Shown: positions 1-12,660 of the stretch, piece by piece
Layout of the letters: every line of letters begins with the position of its first letter
Numbering within the stretch: position 1 is the first letter of the stretch
Source of the DNA: Russula earlei
Taxonomy: Eukaryota > Basidiomycota > Agaricomycetes > Russulales > Russulaceae
Length of the DNA: 64,000 nucleotides
NCBI GenBank assembly: GCA_025769875.1
Contig: JAGFNK010000176.1
Coordinates: 1-64,000, forward strand
Direction of reading: 5' to 3'
Notes under the pieces: generated by a model
What the model was told of the DNA's origin: nothing
Databases searched by the model: none
Seen by the model: the letters and a program-made list of their open reading frames with translations, nothing else
Made by a program: the position numbers and the translations under genes

Positions 1-84
1 ATGAGGTTTACTAATGGTATTAGTAAGCCTGAAGTACAGCAAATGACCTATGAAGTTCACATGATGATCATATGGACTCCAAGA

Positions 85-513
85 ACTATTACTCATCACC
101 CAAGCCCTTCTTACTCAGCAGATTACTCAGCATGACTGAGCATGCTTACCAAGCACCCCTGGGTGCCTTACTCATCCAGCTATTGTGATTGATAACAAGG
201 TTACAATGCATCCTTTATTTAGTAGTTCTCTTGTAGTATATAAGCACTCAATAAAGTACCGGACAGTCTCCAGACTGTCCATTTGTTTACGGCACTCTCT
301 ACCCCTGGGATACTCCTTTAAGGACTGTCCCCTTGTGATCACTCTGGCCACTTCCCTGCATAACTGCTCAACACTCCTGGTAACCATACCCCTTTGGTAT
401 TTGTTACTACTCTGGACACTACTCCTTGCCCACACCATCTTGGACATCTACCAACTTGTCTTTGAGCTTATCCCTTGCTCTTGAACTGGATAGTTCAACA
501 GTGAGTCTTGACA
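85..513 (+). repeat. LTR fragment (3' part), same family as the solo LTR at 57575-58527
   Basis: The segment shares its 3' part with 58110-58527: TACTCAGCA/TGACTGAGCATG motifs, a TAGTATATAAG promoter-like box, CAATAAAG, GGACAGTC repeats, and the same terminal TAGTTCAACAGTGAGTCTTG followed by ACA. The match stops at 513 in both copies, so 513 is the LTR 3' end. A MULE transposase reading frame resumes immediately at 514, so the LTR sits inside an older transposon. Its 5' end lies beyond the window or is diverged. Confidence 0.72.
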
Positions 514-1200
514 CTATCTGGAAAAGGTAAGCATGCTAAATATTGAGTAAAAAAAATATTACTGTGTGCACCATGTCCCCAGTGATCCCACACAATCATG
601 GTAAATAATAAGAAGTCCAGATATTGAGTAATATTATGAGTTGCATCAATACTGACGAAGCCATTCCTGAGGCAGCAGAATGCCTTCATTTGGAAAAGGG
701 TCTGGATGCATAACACATATGCATCCTCCTGCAGATTTGACTGAGATGTGGCACTGTGCAGCCTGTCTTTGTAAAATACATTTGTATTTTCATCTCTCAA
801 TCTGTCCAACCAGAGCCTGGTTGAGATAGTTGATCTCGGATCTCCATGTGCAATCAGGGTGCTTCTTTACATAACATGAAGCTCCCCTGGATAGTTGGCA
901 GGAACAGACAAAAACCTTCATTGTCCATCCCTGCCCATGCTCAGTGCTGGATGTAATCAATTCAATTGCATGAGCAAGTTCTTCTTGCTGGCACCATGTG
1001 TTGAAATCAGCTGCTGTTGGCCATTCCATGGGGTATCCCCCATGCTCCCGGTCATAATTAAAACCTCCCCTCTTTCCAGAATTGGCAATGATCTTTGAAA
1101 GGGCATGCCTGAACTTTAAATGTTGTGTCATGCAAGGGGCACTTGGGCCAGAAGTGGTGGATGGAGTGGATGGGGCAGATGGTATGCCGATCAATCAGAA
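514..1200 (-). mobile_element. MULE-type DNA transposase, N-terminal remnant
   Basis: Two minus-strand frames together encode the start of a Mutator-like (MULE) transposase. The upstream part (790-1194) carries the N-terminal zinc-binding type domain, with EHGGYPMEWP and YVKKHPDCTWRSE. The downstream part (about 514-800) carries GFVSIDATHN and MIVWDHWGHG, the region around the first catalytic Asp of MULE transposases. The frame breaks between the two parts and is cut at 513 by an LTR, so this is a dead copy. The N-terminal part is clearly homologous to the plus-strand copy at 56818-57408. The MULE assignment rests on remembered family motifs. Confidence 0.75.
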
Positions 1201-1238
1201 ACAGTATAACTTTTGTTTTTGATTTGGTAGGGGAAAAA

Positions 1239-2105
1239 TGTCATGGTAACTAGCCGTGTCAGTTCACAAGCGGAAAACAAATTGGTGATAGAGAGGTGTT
1301 CAAGAAACGGGCTGGTTCCCGTGTATAAGGAATAAGGATCCCTGCAGCTGTTGAAGTGTTTTATGCTAAACAGGTTATGCTCAATAGACCCTTCCTAGTA
1401 CGACTCGGTCCATTGTGAAGCTAGGGTAAGTTTGTAATGGGATAGACTAGGGCTGGTTCCACTAGCTATATGCGTTCAAGTCCATCGGGGACCTTGAACA
1501 ATGCGGAGAGAGTAGAGGAAGGTAGGTCTTTAAAGGAAGAGAGCTCTTCTCAGGAGAGTGAAGAGAGACTCTTAGGGAAGGAAGGGAAAGGCAAAGAGTA
1601 GATGGTAGATGGTGTGTTGAGAGTTGATGAAATGGAGAGGTGGATGTGGTTTGAGGATTAGGAGCGAAGTGGGTTGCAGGTGAATATGTTGGACAAGAGT
1701 AGGTTGGATTTTACAAGAGACCAAGCTTAGGGCTTTGGTCACAAAGTACTGAGCTTATATATACAGGAGAAGTGCAGCAATAGCTGCGCTTTGACTGTGC
1801 TACTAGTATAGTAGGAGTCATAATAAGTAGGAGTCATAGGAATGAGGCCATGAATGAGTCAGGACCAAGTAACTGTGCTGCACAGTAGGTGCGCAGCATT
1901 GCACAGTCGAAACTAAGAAGTGAATATAAATGGAAAGAGAACCAAACAAAGGGAAAGTAACAGCAATCCAGTGTTACCTGGACGTGTATGGATCACATGA
2001 TAACACAGAAGGGATCACAAGACATAAGAGATCACAAGACCAGTAAGTAAAGGGACGTACACAAGCAAGCAGTCCATAGCAAGAGGCAAGAAGTAGACGT
2101 AAAAG
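1239..2105. mobile_element. Unidentified insertion splitting the MULE 5' region, LTR-like
   Basis: In the MULE copy at 56.7 kb, the sequence ending CTCCTTACC is followed directly by CATTTTCCCCTACC and the ORF. Here the corresponding two pieces lie near 2110-2130 and 1225-1238, with about 870 bp between them. The insert begins TGTCATGGTAAC and has a TATATATA box near 1754. It contains no protein I can recognise. It could be a solo LTR, but I could not find clean ends or a target duplication. Confidence 0.45.
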
Positions 2106-2230
2106 GAAAATGGTGTAACAAAAAAGGTAAGTAATTATGTTATTGTTAACTCGCTTATATGTGCAATTTAACACATGATTGAACCCCCAATTCTCTTGCC
2201 AACCCAATCACCTTTTATGGTAATTCTTGA
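2106..2230 (-). repeat. MULE-associated terminal/5' sequence
   Basis: The reverse complement of this stretch matches 56666-56760, just upstream of the second MULE ORF. Both contain TTACCATAAAAGGTGATTG and GGCAAGAGAATTGG. A third copy lies at 56079-56150. Its recurrence at the same relative place suggests a terminal or promoter segment of the MULE family. Confidence 0.6.
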
Positions 2231-2259
2231 TCATCCAACCCACCACTAAAAGTCAAAAG

Positions 2260-2350
2260 CTGTGGACCACCCAGGCAGTTTGGGCTGACATGTCAGTGCC
2301 CCAACTACACTCAACACTTAGACTGTCCATTTGTGAATCTCCTCTTGTAC
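2260..2350 (+). repeat. Interspersed repeat, copy C (short)
   Basis: The stretch shares GGACCACCCAGGCAGTTTGG, GGCTGACATGTCA and CCATTTGTGAATCTCCTC with the reverse complement of 4926-5000. Its first part also matches 24466-24510. It is a fragment of the family described at 4926-5400 and 24111-24520. Confidence 0.7.
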
Positions 2351-3046
2351 TTCATCATGACTGCAGCCATACCATTGTTTCATCTGTACTCCTTCAAGAC
2401 TGCAGAGTTTAAAGACTTCTTTAGTATTCCCCAAAGTACTCCAGTGTGACTGCTTGATTAAGGTAAACCCTAGCCTCTTCCTTGATCCTCCAGGCCCCCA
2501 TCCCAGTTCCCCTTTGGCTATCCTGTTCACATGTCTCATTCTCTTGGGGTTTATCATCATCAACATCTGGCACATTGTCCTTGCATTCACTGACTGTCCC
2601 TACAGGCTGTAGTATTGGCCCAGCAGTGAGTACTCAATACCTGTTCCATGGAAGGGACTCAGTAGCAGATGCTCATATGATCAAATGGGACCTTGCCATC
2701 AAAGGTGAAGACAAAATTACCTTTGCTCCTGGAGTGAACACTTCATATGCCCACCTTTAGCAGGATGGGGTTGGCCACTGATTTTGCCATTTTTGTGCAC
2801 ATTCTCACACTATGGCATCTGCAGACACTTTTGCTACCTATCCTTGCCCCAGCTCGGCTGTGGGAAAAAAACACACCTGGTGGTAGCGGTTCAAGGAACC
2901 CCCATCTCCATGGGATGTGTTTTGAATGAATAGCGGCGGAGTTAGCCGGGCCGCGAAATCGCTTGCCCAAAAAAAAACGTCGGCGGTGAGCCCGTGAGGT
3001 TTCACGAAATTATCATTTGAATCCCCCTCCATTCCTAGGTCGGACT
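2351..3046. other. Intergenic, no recognisable feature
   Basis: I see no gene, RNA or known repeat. The composition changes near 2930 from AT-rich repeat-like DNA to CpG-containing DNA typical of the genes, which probably marks the edge of the transposon cluster and the promoter of the next gene. Confidence 0.4.
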
Positions 3047-4585
3047 ATGCCAACGAAAGGCCTTCGACCGAGTCTGGCCCGTACGCACTCTAGGAGCTCT
3101 TCCGGGGGCTCCTCCAAGATGGTCCTCAACCTCCAGCTCACACACAAAGATCCCGTACAGTCCAAGATCGATAAGGCAAGGCGCGCTGCTAGCCACGCCC
3201 TCGAGGTGCGTCACCTTTTCCCAACCATCACACACCTACCGCACAAGTGGACGGTGCTCGCGAATCCTATTCACGTCACCGCCCATGTTACATCTTTATT
3301 TCTCGGACCATTTTTCTGGCGTATTATTGACCGCGGGATTCCACAGCCAACCGCGCGGGCCAACGTCTCGCGAACCGGAAGCACCGTCCATGTGCAACAT
3401 CAAACCGCCGGTGCGGCACCCCGTCGTGCTACAAACCCGCACACCCCTCGGGGCGGTAAACTGAAAGCTGGCTTCACCATCGCAGCATCAACCGTCGGGA
3501 GCGACGAGGAGGATGAGTGGGTCGAGAGCGAGAGCGGGGCTGCCACTCCAATGGACGATGATGCATCAGGTGACGAGGGATCAAGCAAGAAGACACCAGA
3601 GGAATTGTCCCCGCCAACCCCCGTCGATCCTGCCCAACGGGCCAAAGGGCCACATGTTCCCGGAACGACTCCACGTACGGAATCTGCACCACCACGGCCG
3701 CGCGTGCAGACCAATGGGTTCACCCCCACGCATCCCCACCACGTCAACGTCTCAGCAGCCCGAGTAACCCCACCGTCTGAGCCGTCCCGGCACGCGCAGT
3801 GGCAGCGGGGTTATCACCAACAACCGAAGCAGCCCAACCAGCAGCCGGACGCCTCCCAGCAACCCCATTCCCAAGCCTTCCCACTCAAGTCGCCAGCGAG
3901 CTCGCACGAGGGCGTGCCGGTCGTGTATGGTGCCCACACGGAACCCCCGACTCCGACCTCGCCGCGGTCGGGCCACCACCCAATTCACCGGCCTCGCCCG
4001 TCATCTACGCGCTCATTCATAGCCGATCACGCCCTCCGTCCACATCCGCTCATCCGCGGCCAGTCATTCGGTCACGGGCATCTTGCGCCGCTCAAGGTCA
4101 CGTCTGACGCAGCGCAAGCGCAGCTCTCGTCATCCCCACCGCCTTGCCGTGCTCCCTCGACGTCGCCGACAAGCATCCGCACTGTCCACACCCCGGTGCA
4201 GACGGTCATCCCCGGAAAACATTTTTCCAACGCGATCTTCCGACGCCCGTCCACGTCGTCCACAAACTCGGTCGCAACGCTACCTGTGCAGCCGCTCACG
4301 CCTGTCGAGCGCGGGCGCACGATCTCCACCGCGTCCTCCTCCGCGGTGCTCTCGCTCGCGCACCTCCCCACGCGGGGGACTGCCGCATCGTCGCAGACCG
4401 CGCCGCTGGTAGTGCACTTCCCGCCGCAGAATATGCACGCGCATCCCGAGACCGTCCACACACTCCTCCCTCCCCCCTATGTCACGCCACACTTTACCAT
4501 CCTGCAGTGGCGCTCCCCGATCTCCGAGTCCCATGACAGGGTCGCTCACGCACGCGGATCGCAACGTAGACGACATGGTGCTTAG
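3047..4585 (+). CDS. Conserved basidiomycete protein, Ser/Pro-rich and mostly disordered, unknown function
   Basis: The model has two exons (3047-3205 and 3347-4585, intron GTGCGT...CCACAG) and 465 residues, starting MPTKGLRPSLARTHSRSSSG. The intron is a multiple of three, so the frame also reads through it. The protein is rich in Ser, Pro, Thr and Arg. It has a short acidic stretch (GSDEEDEWVESESGAATP, about residues 110-127) and conserved-looking blocks HPLIRGQSFG and PISESHDRV near the end. From memory, proteins with the same MPTKGLRPSLARTHSR start and SESGAATP block are common in Agaricomycetes, annotated as hypothetical or loosely linked to DUF3295/GATA-regulator-like proteins. No catalytic or membrane domain is visible. 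It could be a transcription-associated or signalling scaffold, but no function is shown. Confidence 0.75.
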   Translation: MPTKGLRPSLARTHSRSSSGGSSKMVLNLQLTHKDPVQSKIDKARRAASHALEVRHLFPTITHLPHKWTVLANPIHVTAHVTSLFLGPFFWRIIDRGIPQPTARANVSRTGSTVHVQHQTAGAAPRRATNPHTPRGGKLKAGFTIAASTVGSDEEDEWVESESGAATPMDDDASGDEGSSKKTPEELSPPTPVDPAQRAKGPHVPGTTPRTESAPPRPRVQTNGFTPTHPHHVNVSAARVTPPSEPSRHAQWQRGYHQQPKQPNQQPDASQQPHSQAFPLKSPASSHEGVPVVYGAHTEPPTPTSPRSGHHPIHRPRPSSTRSFIADHALRPHPLIRGQSFGHGHLAPLKVTSDAAQAQLSSSPPPCRAPSTSPTSIRTVHTPVQTVIPGKHFSNAIFRRPSTSSTNSVATLPVQPLTPVERGRTISTASSSAVLSLAHLPTRGTAASSQTAPLVVHFPPQNMHAHPETVHTLLPPPYVTPHFTILQWRSPISESHDRVAHARGSQRRRHGA

Positions 4586-4925
4586 AAGGGTCAAGGTCAC
4601 CCTATTTTTTTTCTCCATTATATTCCGACCTACATATCATGTTCTCTTTTTTTTTTTTTTTTGAATCCTAATTTATATTCCGCAGAGTGTACTTCGTGGT
4701 ACAAAGGCGGTGATGGGATAGGTAGCAACATATTGTGCTCTGGCATCTATGGTTAAAACTAGGCCGCTAAGGCGGTAGGCAGCAATCGGAGTATGTGCTG
4801 GTCTTTGTTTTGTGATAAGGCACTAGAGCAGAGCACATTTTGTGGTTCCTGGAAAACAAGGGCATGCCTCAAATGGCTGGAAACCTGGGACCCAGGAGGG
4901 ATTGAGAGAGCTGGAAAGAGGCATA
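4586..4925. other. Intergenic, 3' flank with a long T tract
   Basis: A run of about 18 T lies near 4647-4664, just after the stop region of the preceding gene. The rest shows no recognisable gene. From about 4700 the sequence becomes repeat-like. Confidence 0.4.
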
Positions 4926-5400
4926 TAGGAGGAGATTCACAAATGGACAGTCCAAGTATTGAGATAAGCTGTAGTTGGGGCATTGACATGTCAGCCCAAA
5001 CTGCCTGGGTGGTCCACATGGCCCAGGCCACACCAGCAACTCAGCTCAGTTGCTGCAATGTGTACAATTGATAAATTGATAGTATGATTTGAGACAATTG
5101 GCAGCTAGTACATCCACACACCTAATTGATGGTACCTACATATACTATGCCCTCAGAAACTTACAAGCATGGTATTCCTAGTAGATACTGTAGTACTTCA
5201 GTTTCATCCTACAGAAACTGAAGTGAGTACCTAATATCTCTCAATCTTATCTTGTTTATCAGTAGCTAATCACACATTGTAGTAAGCTTTGATCAGGTGG
5301 AAATATCACACTAGTTTCATCCTACAGAGAATAAGCTTTGATTAGATCTACTATGATCTAAGTTATCTTATCACTGTATGTTTCAACACTAAGTACTGTC
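4926..5400 (-). repeat. Interspersed repeat, copy A, CpG-depleted
   Basis: The reverse complement aligns with 24111-24520 across roughly 400 bp. Shared anchors are CAGTTTCTGTAG(G)A.GAAACT (twice per copy), AGTAGATCTA-like sequence, ACTGATAA, and GCAACTGAGCTGA followed by GGTGTGGCC.GGGCCATG. The copy contains no complete reading frame. It looks like a non-autonomous element or a degraded LTR. I could not fix its termini. Confidence 0.75.
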
Positions 5401-6154
5401 ATTGACATTGGCAGGTTTATGATGCACAGACCATCATGGCTAAACTAGAGAACTGGTCTGTGTGTACTTAATGGTAGGTCAACTATCCTTCTACAAGTGG
5501 GCTCTCTGATAATCACATGCAGAGTGGAACTTGAACTTGAGTTTGTTTACCATGATCATGTTGGTGTGCCTTCAAGTTACCACCTGATGGCATTTACTGT
5601 ACAGCCCAGTCATGGTTGAGCCGCAAGCGTTGGATTCACTTTGGCTGATGGTGGTCTCTCTCGCGCGATCCTACTAGGTAATGTGCATTACACTGTCGCT
5701 TGTCGTGCTTTTGAGTCTCAGCTTGAGCCCAGAACTTGACCCTGGTTGCTACGATCATCTCAGTCCCCTATCTCACTATCTCGCCTGACCATGCGGCCAC
5801 TTATGACATGTTCTTGTGGATCGATCCTTCCAAACTCACCTAGGATAACAATAGAGCACGTGGACGCGGAGTACAAACTCAGATCGACAAAACGCAGGCG
5901 CTAGCTTTACATATCCGACTTGACCCTACTCATAACTCATAACACAAACAACAATAAGTACATGTACAATCTCACGATATCAGCGCTTGCTGGTTTTGAT
6001 CAGCCGGAATTTGGGGTCGCTACCCTCGTTCGGGAAGGGGGTATCGTGCGTCCCCGCAAATGCACTGGGACCCCGTCATCCTTGCGCTCGGGTTGGCTTT
6101 CGAGCATGCGTTGTAACACGGGTGTGTTGACCGCGCTCATGGTGAACCATGGAG
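5401..6154. other. Intergenic with a possible 3' exon of the Myb gene
   Basis: 5401-5900 shows no gene. On the minus strand, 6000-6182 is an open frame containing RMLESQPERKDDG. It overlaps the end of the Myb-like gene in another frame and could be a terminal exon reached by a splice near 6180, but I cannot decide this. Confidence 0.35.
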
Positions 6155-7311
6155 CTAGCCCGTAATCACGAGAATCGCCCAAGGTACGGATGGGGACATT
6201 TGGAGATGCGGATTGTGGCGGATACGCTTCATGGCTCGTGAGGAGCCCGCATATGAGATGAAATGGGCGGAATGCGCACCTGGATGGTGCGCCCGCCCCC
6301 CCGCACGACGGGGCTGTACCGCTGCTGTCTTGGGCGCAGGGAATGCAGGTGGAGACGTAGCTCCTGGAATCCCCTTAGCGTCCGATAAGGACGTCCACAA
6401 CCCGATGAGACCTTCAAGGTCTGAGAATTTATACTCATGCTGTACGCCTGGCGCGTGAGGGTACGTATTCGGTCTCGGTTTTGATCGATGTTCGGGACAG
6501 CACCACGGGACCATCCAGCGGTGCCAACAATCCCAAGCGGTCCGCGACTGATGTCTCGTAGCGGCGTTTAGTTTACTTGCAACCTCATTCCAGTGCATGT
6601 TGTCATTTTTACTGTCGAGAGGTTTGATCGATAGGAGTAGCAAGTATTCCGGCAACGTCCAAGGGTGCAATGTCAAGTATACAGAGGGAGATCGAGGCGG
6701 CGATGGGACTGCAAAAGGAAAGCTCGGCTTGGTGGCCCTTTGCGTGATGGATGCATCGCACCTTCGTAAGATCCCAAATCGTCGTTCCCAACGGGTACAT
6801 ATTCAAGCTCGGTGACCACTTCCAGAGTCGTCCTCCCGACCTGCGAGACGAGTTTATTGATAGGAAGGGGCCATGCTGGTACTTTGATCTCGTCCGGTCC
6901 GTTGGGAGATTGCTGAAAGCCAGGGATTGCATAATAAAGCGCGCGAGGGTCCTGCCCCACAGACGCTCCTTTGGAAAACTCCTTAAAAAGTGTGCTCGTC
7001 GGCGCAGAAGAGGTCAAAGGCGTGAAGATGGCAGCAGAAGAAGCACTCGTAGCTGTTGTTGCTACGGTCGAGTTGCTAAGAGGACCTGGTGTCCATACGA
7101 GCTGCTCGAACGACCGCTTTGAACTTACGAGCGCAGACATCAGGGATGGATGGTCAGATCGGAACGGAGGTTGAGCGCACTGAATTGTGATAGGGGGCGG
7201 GCGTTTCTTATGCCTGACCTTGATGGTTGGAGGAATTGTTCTCCACTCTATCGCAGCTGTGGATTTTCGTCTGATATTTTGAGGCTCGACCGGCTCCAAA
7301 TCGGCTGAGGC
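6155..7311 (-). CDS. Myb/SANT-like DNA-binding protein
   Basis: Exon 1 runs from the ATG at 7311 (MASADLEPVEP) to 6762. A 53-nt intron (GTGCGA...TTGCAG, 6761-6709) follows in phase 1, and exon 2 begins at 6708. The splice restores a SANT/Myb-type helical domain spanning the junction: PWTLPEYLLLLS, then WNEVASKLNAATR and AWDCWHRWM. The Trp spacing and the RxxxxCxxRW helix are typical of Myb repeats. The N-terminal half is low complexity, with an S/T/A-rich stretch. The likely role is DNA binding in the nucleus; the target is unknown. The 3' end is uncertain: the frame stops at 6155, but an alternative last exon may extend to 6000. The gene is transcribed divergently from PRP43. Confidence 0.7.
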
Positions 7312-7677
7312 CATAGAAAGCACGGATGTGGAGTGTTAGCAGACAAAAAGCAGAACGAACAAACCGAAAACGAATAGGAGGAGAAAAGGATTTGAAGGAG
7401 AGGAGAAAAGGAAACGGGTCGCGAGGCATATGTGGGGACCGAATACAGACGGCTTGGTTATGAACCCGGCCAGTGTTATTGTTTCCAGCCAGGCTGGCAC
7501 GATCTTGGGCCTTGCTTGCGGTGCGCCAATCTTCTGGCGCGTTATTTAGCGCGTATGCATCACGTGAGTATCATAGTCACGCATCACGCGCTCTCCGTCA
7601 CGTCCTCCGTCACGTTCGTCAGAAGTTCGCCCGCAGCAGCACCGCAAAGCATCAGAACGGCTCAATCCTGAGCACCA
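7312..7677. promoter_or_regulatory. Shared 5' region between the Myb-like gene and PRP43
   Basis: About 366 bp separate the two divergent start codons. A plausible intron (CAC|GTGAGTATC ... TTCGTCAG) lies at about 7565-7620, so PRP43 may have a 5' non-coding or extra N-terminal exon here. No specific factor site was identified. Confidence 0.45.
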
Positions 7678-10402
<2,725 letters not shown>

Positions 10403-10732
10403 CGTATATAGATTCTCCATGTGTCGTAGCGTCAACTAGGTCATTTTCGACCACACTGTCCTGTTGACGCCTGTCATGATCACTATGACGGTTGAGTATT
10501 CATACACTTGGTGACCGTCGGCCGCATTCGTTGTGTTGAGCAAGTCGAAAATTCATACTGCATCCACTATCCACTTGGCCGTATGAAAAGTAGCTTGCAT
10601 GAGATCAACCGACTAAACAAGGCGCTACGCGCACGGCATGGCGCATGAAAAGATCGAACCTCGCAAAGGCATCGACATGTATGAATTTCCAACGGAGACC
10701 GGGCGTGCATATACAAGGATTTATTCAGGCGT
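10403..10732. other. Convergent intergenic region (PRP43 / ketoacyl reductase 3' ends)
   Basis: These 330 bp between two convergent stop codons contain no gene. They would hold both polyadenylation regions. Confidence 0.5.
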
Positions 10733-12395
10733 CTACTCTTGCTTCGCAAGCCTTGCCTGTTTAGCTAGGGCACGTCGTCTGGTATTCTTCAGCAACGAGT
10801 GCGTGTACGCCAGCACTAGTTTGGGCGGCAGGAGCGCCATGGCAGCACCCAGCAACGCATGGGTCCAGTACGGTACAATAGTTCCCGGCGCAAGCTTCGC
10901 GAGCACGGCACGCACAAAGGCCCTTTCGCTAGGAACAAAGAACGACGCGCGGCGAATTTTCGACATTCCTGAGGTCTGCGAAAGATGAGACGGTACGGGG
11001 GGCGAATTATGGCGTTATAGTCGATAGGGTTGACATGAGATGAGACGGGGTGAGAAGGAAATAAATGTGACGCACGACAAAGTACGTGTTGGCGTGTTCG
11101 ACTAGGATGCCTTTAGGTGCCAACTCAGCCGCGAGCGCGTCAGACCAGGTGCGGAGGAAGGCTTTGCTGCCCGAGTAGATTGCGAAGCATGGGAGTTGGC
11201 GCTGCACCTGCGAACGAGCCCATGTTCAGGACGAGACCCTTCTTGCTAGCGGCGGACGACACAGTCCAGATGGAAAAGCATGGAAACAGGAACAGGGTGT
11301 GTGTGTGTGTGTGTATGTGTGTAAGCATGTGCGCGTCCAACACCTAGTCATGGAGAGGGGCGTACCGGGAGGCCATGGAGGGAGCAATGAGGCTAGTTAC
11401 ACGAAGCGTGGCGGTCACGTTAACGTTGATGATATTAGCAAGTTCCTCCGTTGACGTGTCGACAAAGTCAGTAGGGAACTCGTGAGACACGCCGACATTG
11501 TTAACTGCACGATACAGAACACACGACAGTACGCGCGTTAGCGAAAACTCGACTTCTGGGGGAGGGAGCACAGAGATGATCGAACGCACCGAGCACGCCG
11601 ACTTCGATCTGCTTGAACTCCTCTAGTAGCGCCTCCCATTTCGCCTCATCCGCAGATGCAAAGTCAACGATGAACGTCTTGGTTTGCATACTGTCAATGC
11701 CGCGCACTTTGACCGGCTTGGCTGGAAGCCCCACCACCCAAAACAGTATACGAAAGCAACAATGAGCGAGGCAGAGGAGAGGAGGAAGACCACAAGAGAA
11801 AAATGGAGCGAGGCGCACAGATATAGTCGACGACGGCGTCGAGTTTGGCCTGGTTTCGTGCGATGAGGAGGACGTTGAAACCCGCTCTAGCAAATTGAAT
11901 CGCAAATTCGCGTCCAATACCTTCCGATGCGCCGGTGACGACTTGCAGCAGCAACAACATATTAGGGCGCAAATTACGCCAAAAATGCAGTCAAGTCAGT
12001 CAGTCAGTCAATGCCTCAACAACTTTGGCTTCACTCGCCCAGACTGGGAACGAGCGAGCAAGAAAATGGAGACGAAAGTCCTCACCTGCCCACGCGCCCT
12101 TCTTCGCTCCGAATTTCTCAAGCTGTTGGATTTGGTGATGAGAAGGATTACATGAAACGATGAGCATGAATATAGAATGGTTTGTTACCCACGCTAACTC
12201 CGGGTCGCAGGAAAGTGGAATAGGCGAACGAGAGCAGGCTTGAGACGAGGCTGGCAGCCGAGAGGGCACCAAAGATCCTGCAACGCGAATGCGAGATACG
12301 GGACCGTGTTCACTACGAACTGTTTGGTAAGAGAGAAAGGTGAGGGGATTAGACAAAGACGTACGGTGAGCTTGTACAGAGTCGAGGAGAGACAT
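10733..12395 (-). CDS. IFA38: Very-long-chain 3-oxoacyl-CoA reductase (IFA38/KAR type), with an apparent frameshift
   Basis: This short-chain dehydrogenase catalyses the second step of ER fatty acid elongation (3-ketoacyl-CoA to 3-hydroxyacyl-CoA, NADPH). Exons recognised include 12193-12277, 12086-12122, 11819-11941, 11590-11721, 11366-11504, about 11076-11245 and 10733-10975. Motifs are KKFGAKKG-like EKFGAKKGAW, the cofactor loop TGASEGIG, NNVG, the Ser segment LNMGSFAGA, YSGSK (catalytic Tyr/Lys) and NTYFV followed by MSKIRRAS. The C-terminus ends in a Lys/Arg/Gln tail. Two oddities appear. Between MGSFAGAAPTPML and AIYSGSK one extra base (near 11190) breaks the frame. The N-terminal membrane segment (12193-12395) also does not join in frame to MSLLDSVQAH. 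Either the sequence has indel errors or the copy is damaged. The intron at 11246-11365 holds a (GT)n microsatellite. Confidence 0.85.
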
Positions 12396-12660
12396 GGTAC
12401 GGTGAGAGTTTGGCGTGGCGTCGGCACACAAATGTGACTCTCACGCAATCCGCTCATTCGCACCAACACACCAGGATCATGCAAATAGGTATTTTCCATC
12501 GCCAAATGAGCGAGAATCAAGAAAGGGGATAATAGTATCGCGAACAACAGAATGAGCGACCACGGCCAGAACTCAATTTGGGTATCTATCAAAGGACTGC
12601 CTTGCCCAACAGCAGCCCAAGCAAACTTTTCCAGAGCTCAGTGCAACATTTCCGGTCTAT

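Noticed and set aside
11299..11335. (GT)n tract as a regulatory element
   Set aside because: It lies inside an intron of the ketoacyl-CoA reductase gene and looks like an ordinary microsatellite.
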